Source: Plantago elongata
Taxonomy: Eukaryota; Streptophyta; Magnoliopsida; Lamiales; Plantaginaceae
DNA: 21,684 bases
NCBI GenBank assembly: GCA_036897095.1
Contig: JAYMSP010002978.1
Span: 1 to 21,684 of the forward strand
Reading direction: 5' to 3'
Numbering within the stretch: the stretch's first letter is position 1; the number at the start of each line of letters is the position of its first letter. Below, one piece after another: positions 20,611 through 21,684 of the stretch. The notes under the pieces are model-generated. The model saw only the letters and a list, made by a program, of their open reading frames with translations. It did no database searches and had not been told where the DNA came from. A program made the position numbers and the translations under genes.

Positions 20611-20981
20611 CCCATAGCACTCCAAGCATTCACAAGTAAAGAACTTGGTTGTCGAGCATCAAATATATTAAGTTTCAGTTTGCAGCATTCATCTTCAAGC
20701 GCACTTCTTGGATTGAGCAGCATCTGCTTACCCGCCTTAGTCCAAAAATGGACACTGTCAAGATTTTGTAGACCGTTGTACAAAGTATTTAAGCATCCAA
20801 TGGCAGGAGCCTAATTTCCATAGTAATTGATCAGGAGTCGCTGAATTCTTCCCAAGGGAAGGGTCAGGAAGCTTAGCAAAATATCTGCAAAATCGCTATC
20901 GACAACTACAAATAGTACCTTGGTTTTTTCTTTGTTCATCATCAATCTCAAAGGGAATTTTACTTCATCTTCACCAGACAT
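20611..20981 (-). pseudogene. DUF674-family gene remnant, premature stop, truncated
   Basis: From the ATG at 20981 the minus strand reads MSGEDEVKFPLRLMMNKEKT, then a segment with FADILLSFLTLPLG. This is the N-terminal signature of the plant DUF674 family. An in-frame TAG falls at codon 57 (20813-20811). After it the same frame resumes the family pattern: IGCLNTLYNGLQNLD, then KQMLLNPRS and CCKLKLNIFD. Frame ends at 20611 with a donor-like GTAAGC. The downstream part of a normal DUF674 protein (usually 200-500 residues) is not found; the LTR-like block begins about 80 bases further on. DUF674 proteins have no established function. Stop plus missing 3' part suggest a dead copy, though the stop could be a base error. 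Confidence 0.75.
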
Positions 20982-21149
20982 CTTGTTTGCTTTGACTTGT
21001 GGAATTGAATCAAAGACACAGAGTTCTAAGATTAATACTTGTAGTGATCACCAAACATCCCATCCAACTTATATATTGCAGAGGTAAACCAAGAATCAGT
21101 CCCAACAAATTCCAGGATAATGAGGACCTTCCCCGCCTCCATATGCATC
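20982..21149. other. Upstream flank of the DUF674 remnant
   Basis: This would be the former promoter and leader. No TATA box or other site is convincing. Confidence 0.4.
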
Positions 21150-21684
21150 CAGGGGGAGAATTGCAATTTTGGTCCTATAAGTGACCATCCATTTCGAAAC
21201 TGGTCCAATTTTTTTTTCCGTTTCGATTTTGGTCCTGAGGACCGTATAAAATAACGTATGTGCGTATTGGAGCTAAGTTGGCATGAGAAGGCTGAGTTGG
21301 CGTGAATTGGAGCTAATGTGGCGTGACATGGCACACATACATGGAGTACCAATATTGCAACTCCCCTATCTCATTCATTGAGCTTCACTTGGAGCAGACG
21401 GTCACTTGGAGCTCGATTGCTTCACTGCCGCGGCGCTGCCAAGCTCTTTGTCTCGTGTTGTGGGTGGATATGGGAGGGAGACAGATCAGAGACGATGGTG
21501 GTTGAAGGTGCAGGGTGATGGAGGGCGGATCTGGGAGGAAGAAGAAGGGCTCCGTGGTGGTGGGCGACGACGGGTGGACAGGTCGATGGTGGCGACGGAG
21601 GTTGGTGGTGGAGACCGACAGTGGTGGATTCGATGGTTAATGGTGTCGATCGAGCAACTGAGGTGTGGCAGAATTGACCGCCGC
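21150..21684. mobile_element. Repeat-like region: TTTTGGTCCT repeats, then GC-rich GGTGG-rich segment
   Basis: TTGCAATTTTGGTCCTATAA (21160-21179) and TTCGATTTTGGTCCTGAGGA (21222-21241) are the type of terminal words seen in many short plant transposons. They are followed by paired GGAGCTAA-TTGGC/GTGGCGTGA words. From about 21410 the composition changes to GGTGG/GACGG-rich DNA with much higher GC, continuing to the window edge. This may be a captured gene piece inside a non-autonomous element or the start of another gene. The window ends before it can be resolved. Confidence 0.4.

Noticed and set aside
20542..20814. 90-codon plus-strand frame as a gene
   Set aside because: It is the antisense shadow of the DUF674 remnant on the minus strand.

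Overview
The window is nuclear DNA from a flowering plant, almost certainly a eudicot. It is AT-rich, has GT-AG introns of plant type, and three genes are recognisable from their proteins. Nothing seen fixes the genus. There are no bacterial-style operons, CRISPR arrays, rRNA genes or convincing tRNA genes.

Layout. Positions 1-1109 are the downstream flank of the first gene. Positions 1110-9250 (minus strand) hold a 15-exon gene for a 438-residue RCC1-repeat protein matching plant RUG3, a mitochondrial factor. All 15 exons join in frame with GT-AG borders, so it looks intact. Its introns contain a short tandem duplication, a poly-C tract and MITE-like insertions. Positions 9251-15160 are gene-poor and built from diverged transposon-like sequence: LTR-like promoters near 10.8, 11.55 and 14.18 kb, several short tandem repeats, and a chain of promoter, splice and poly(A) signals (11555-13881) that could make a spliced noncoding RNA.

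Positions 15787-16155 (plus) are a single-exon BIC-type gene (blue-light inhibitor of cryptochromes) with a G-box upstream. Convergent to it, 16999-18546 (minus) is a two-exon gene for RPA14/RPA3, the small subunit of the single-strand DNA-binding complex. Its upstream region has two E2F-type sites, a TATA motif and a telo-box, which fits S-phase expression. AT-rich intergenic DNA follows, then an LTR-like block (about 19751-20530). This abuts a broken DUF674-family gene fragment (20611-20981, minus) with an in-frame stop. The right end (21150-21684) is repeat-like, then GC-rich.

The genes do not form a pathway: mitochondrial RNA processing, light signalling and DNA replication are simply neighbours. 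The most interesting items are the one-exon-border-per-blade design of the RUG3 gene, the E2F/telo-box promoter of RPA3, and the possible spliced transcript driven by an LTR-like promoter. I found no clear evidence for an entirely new system.
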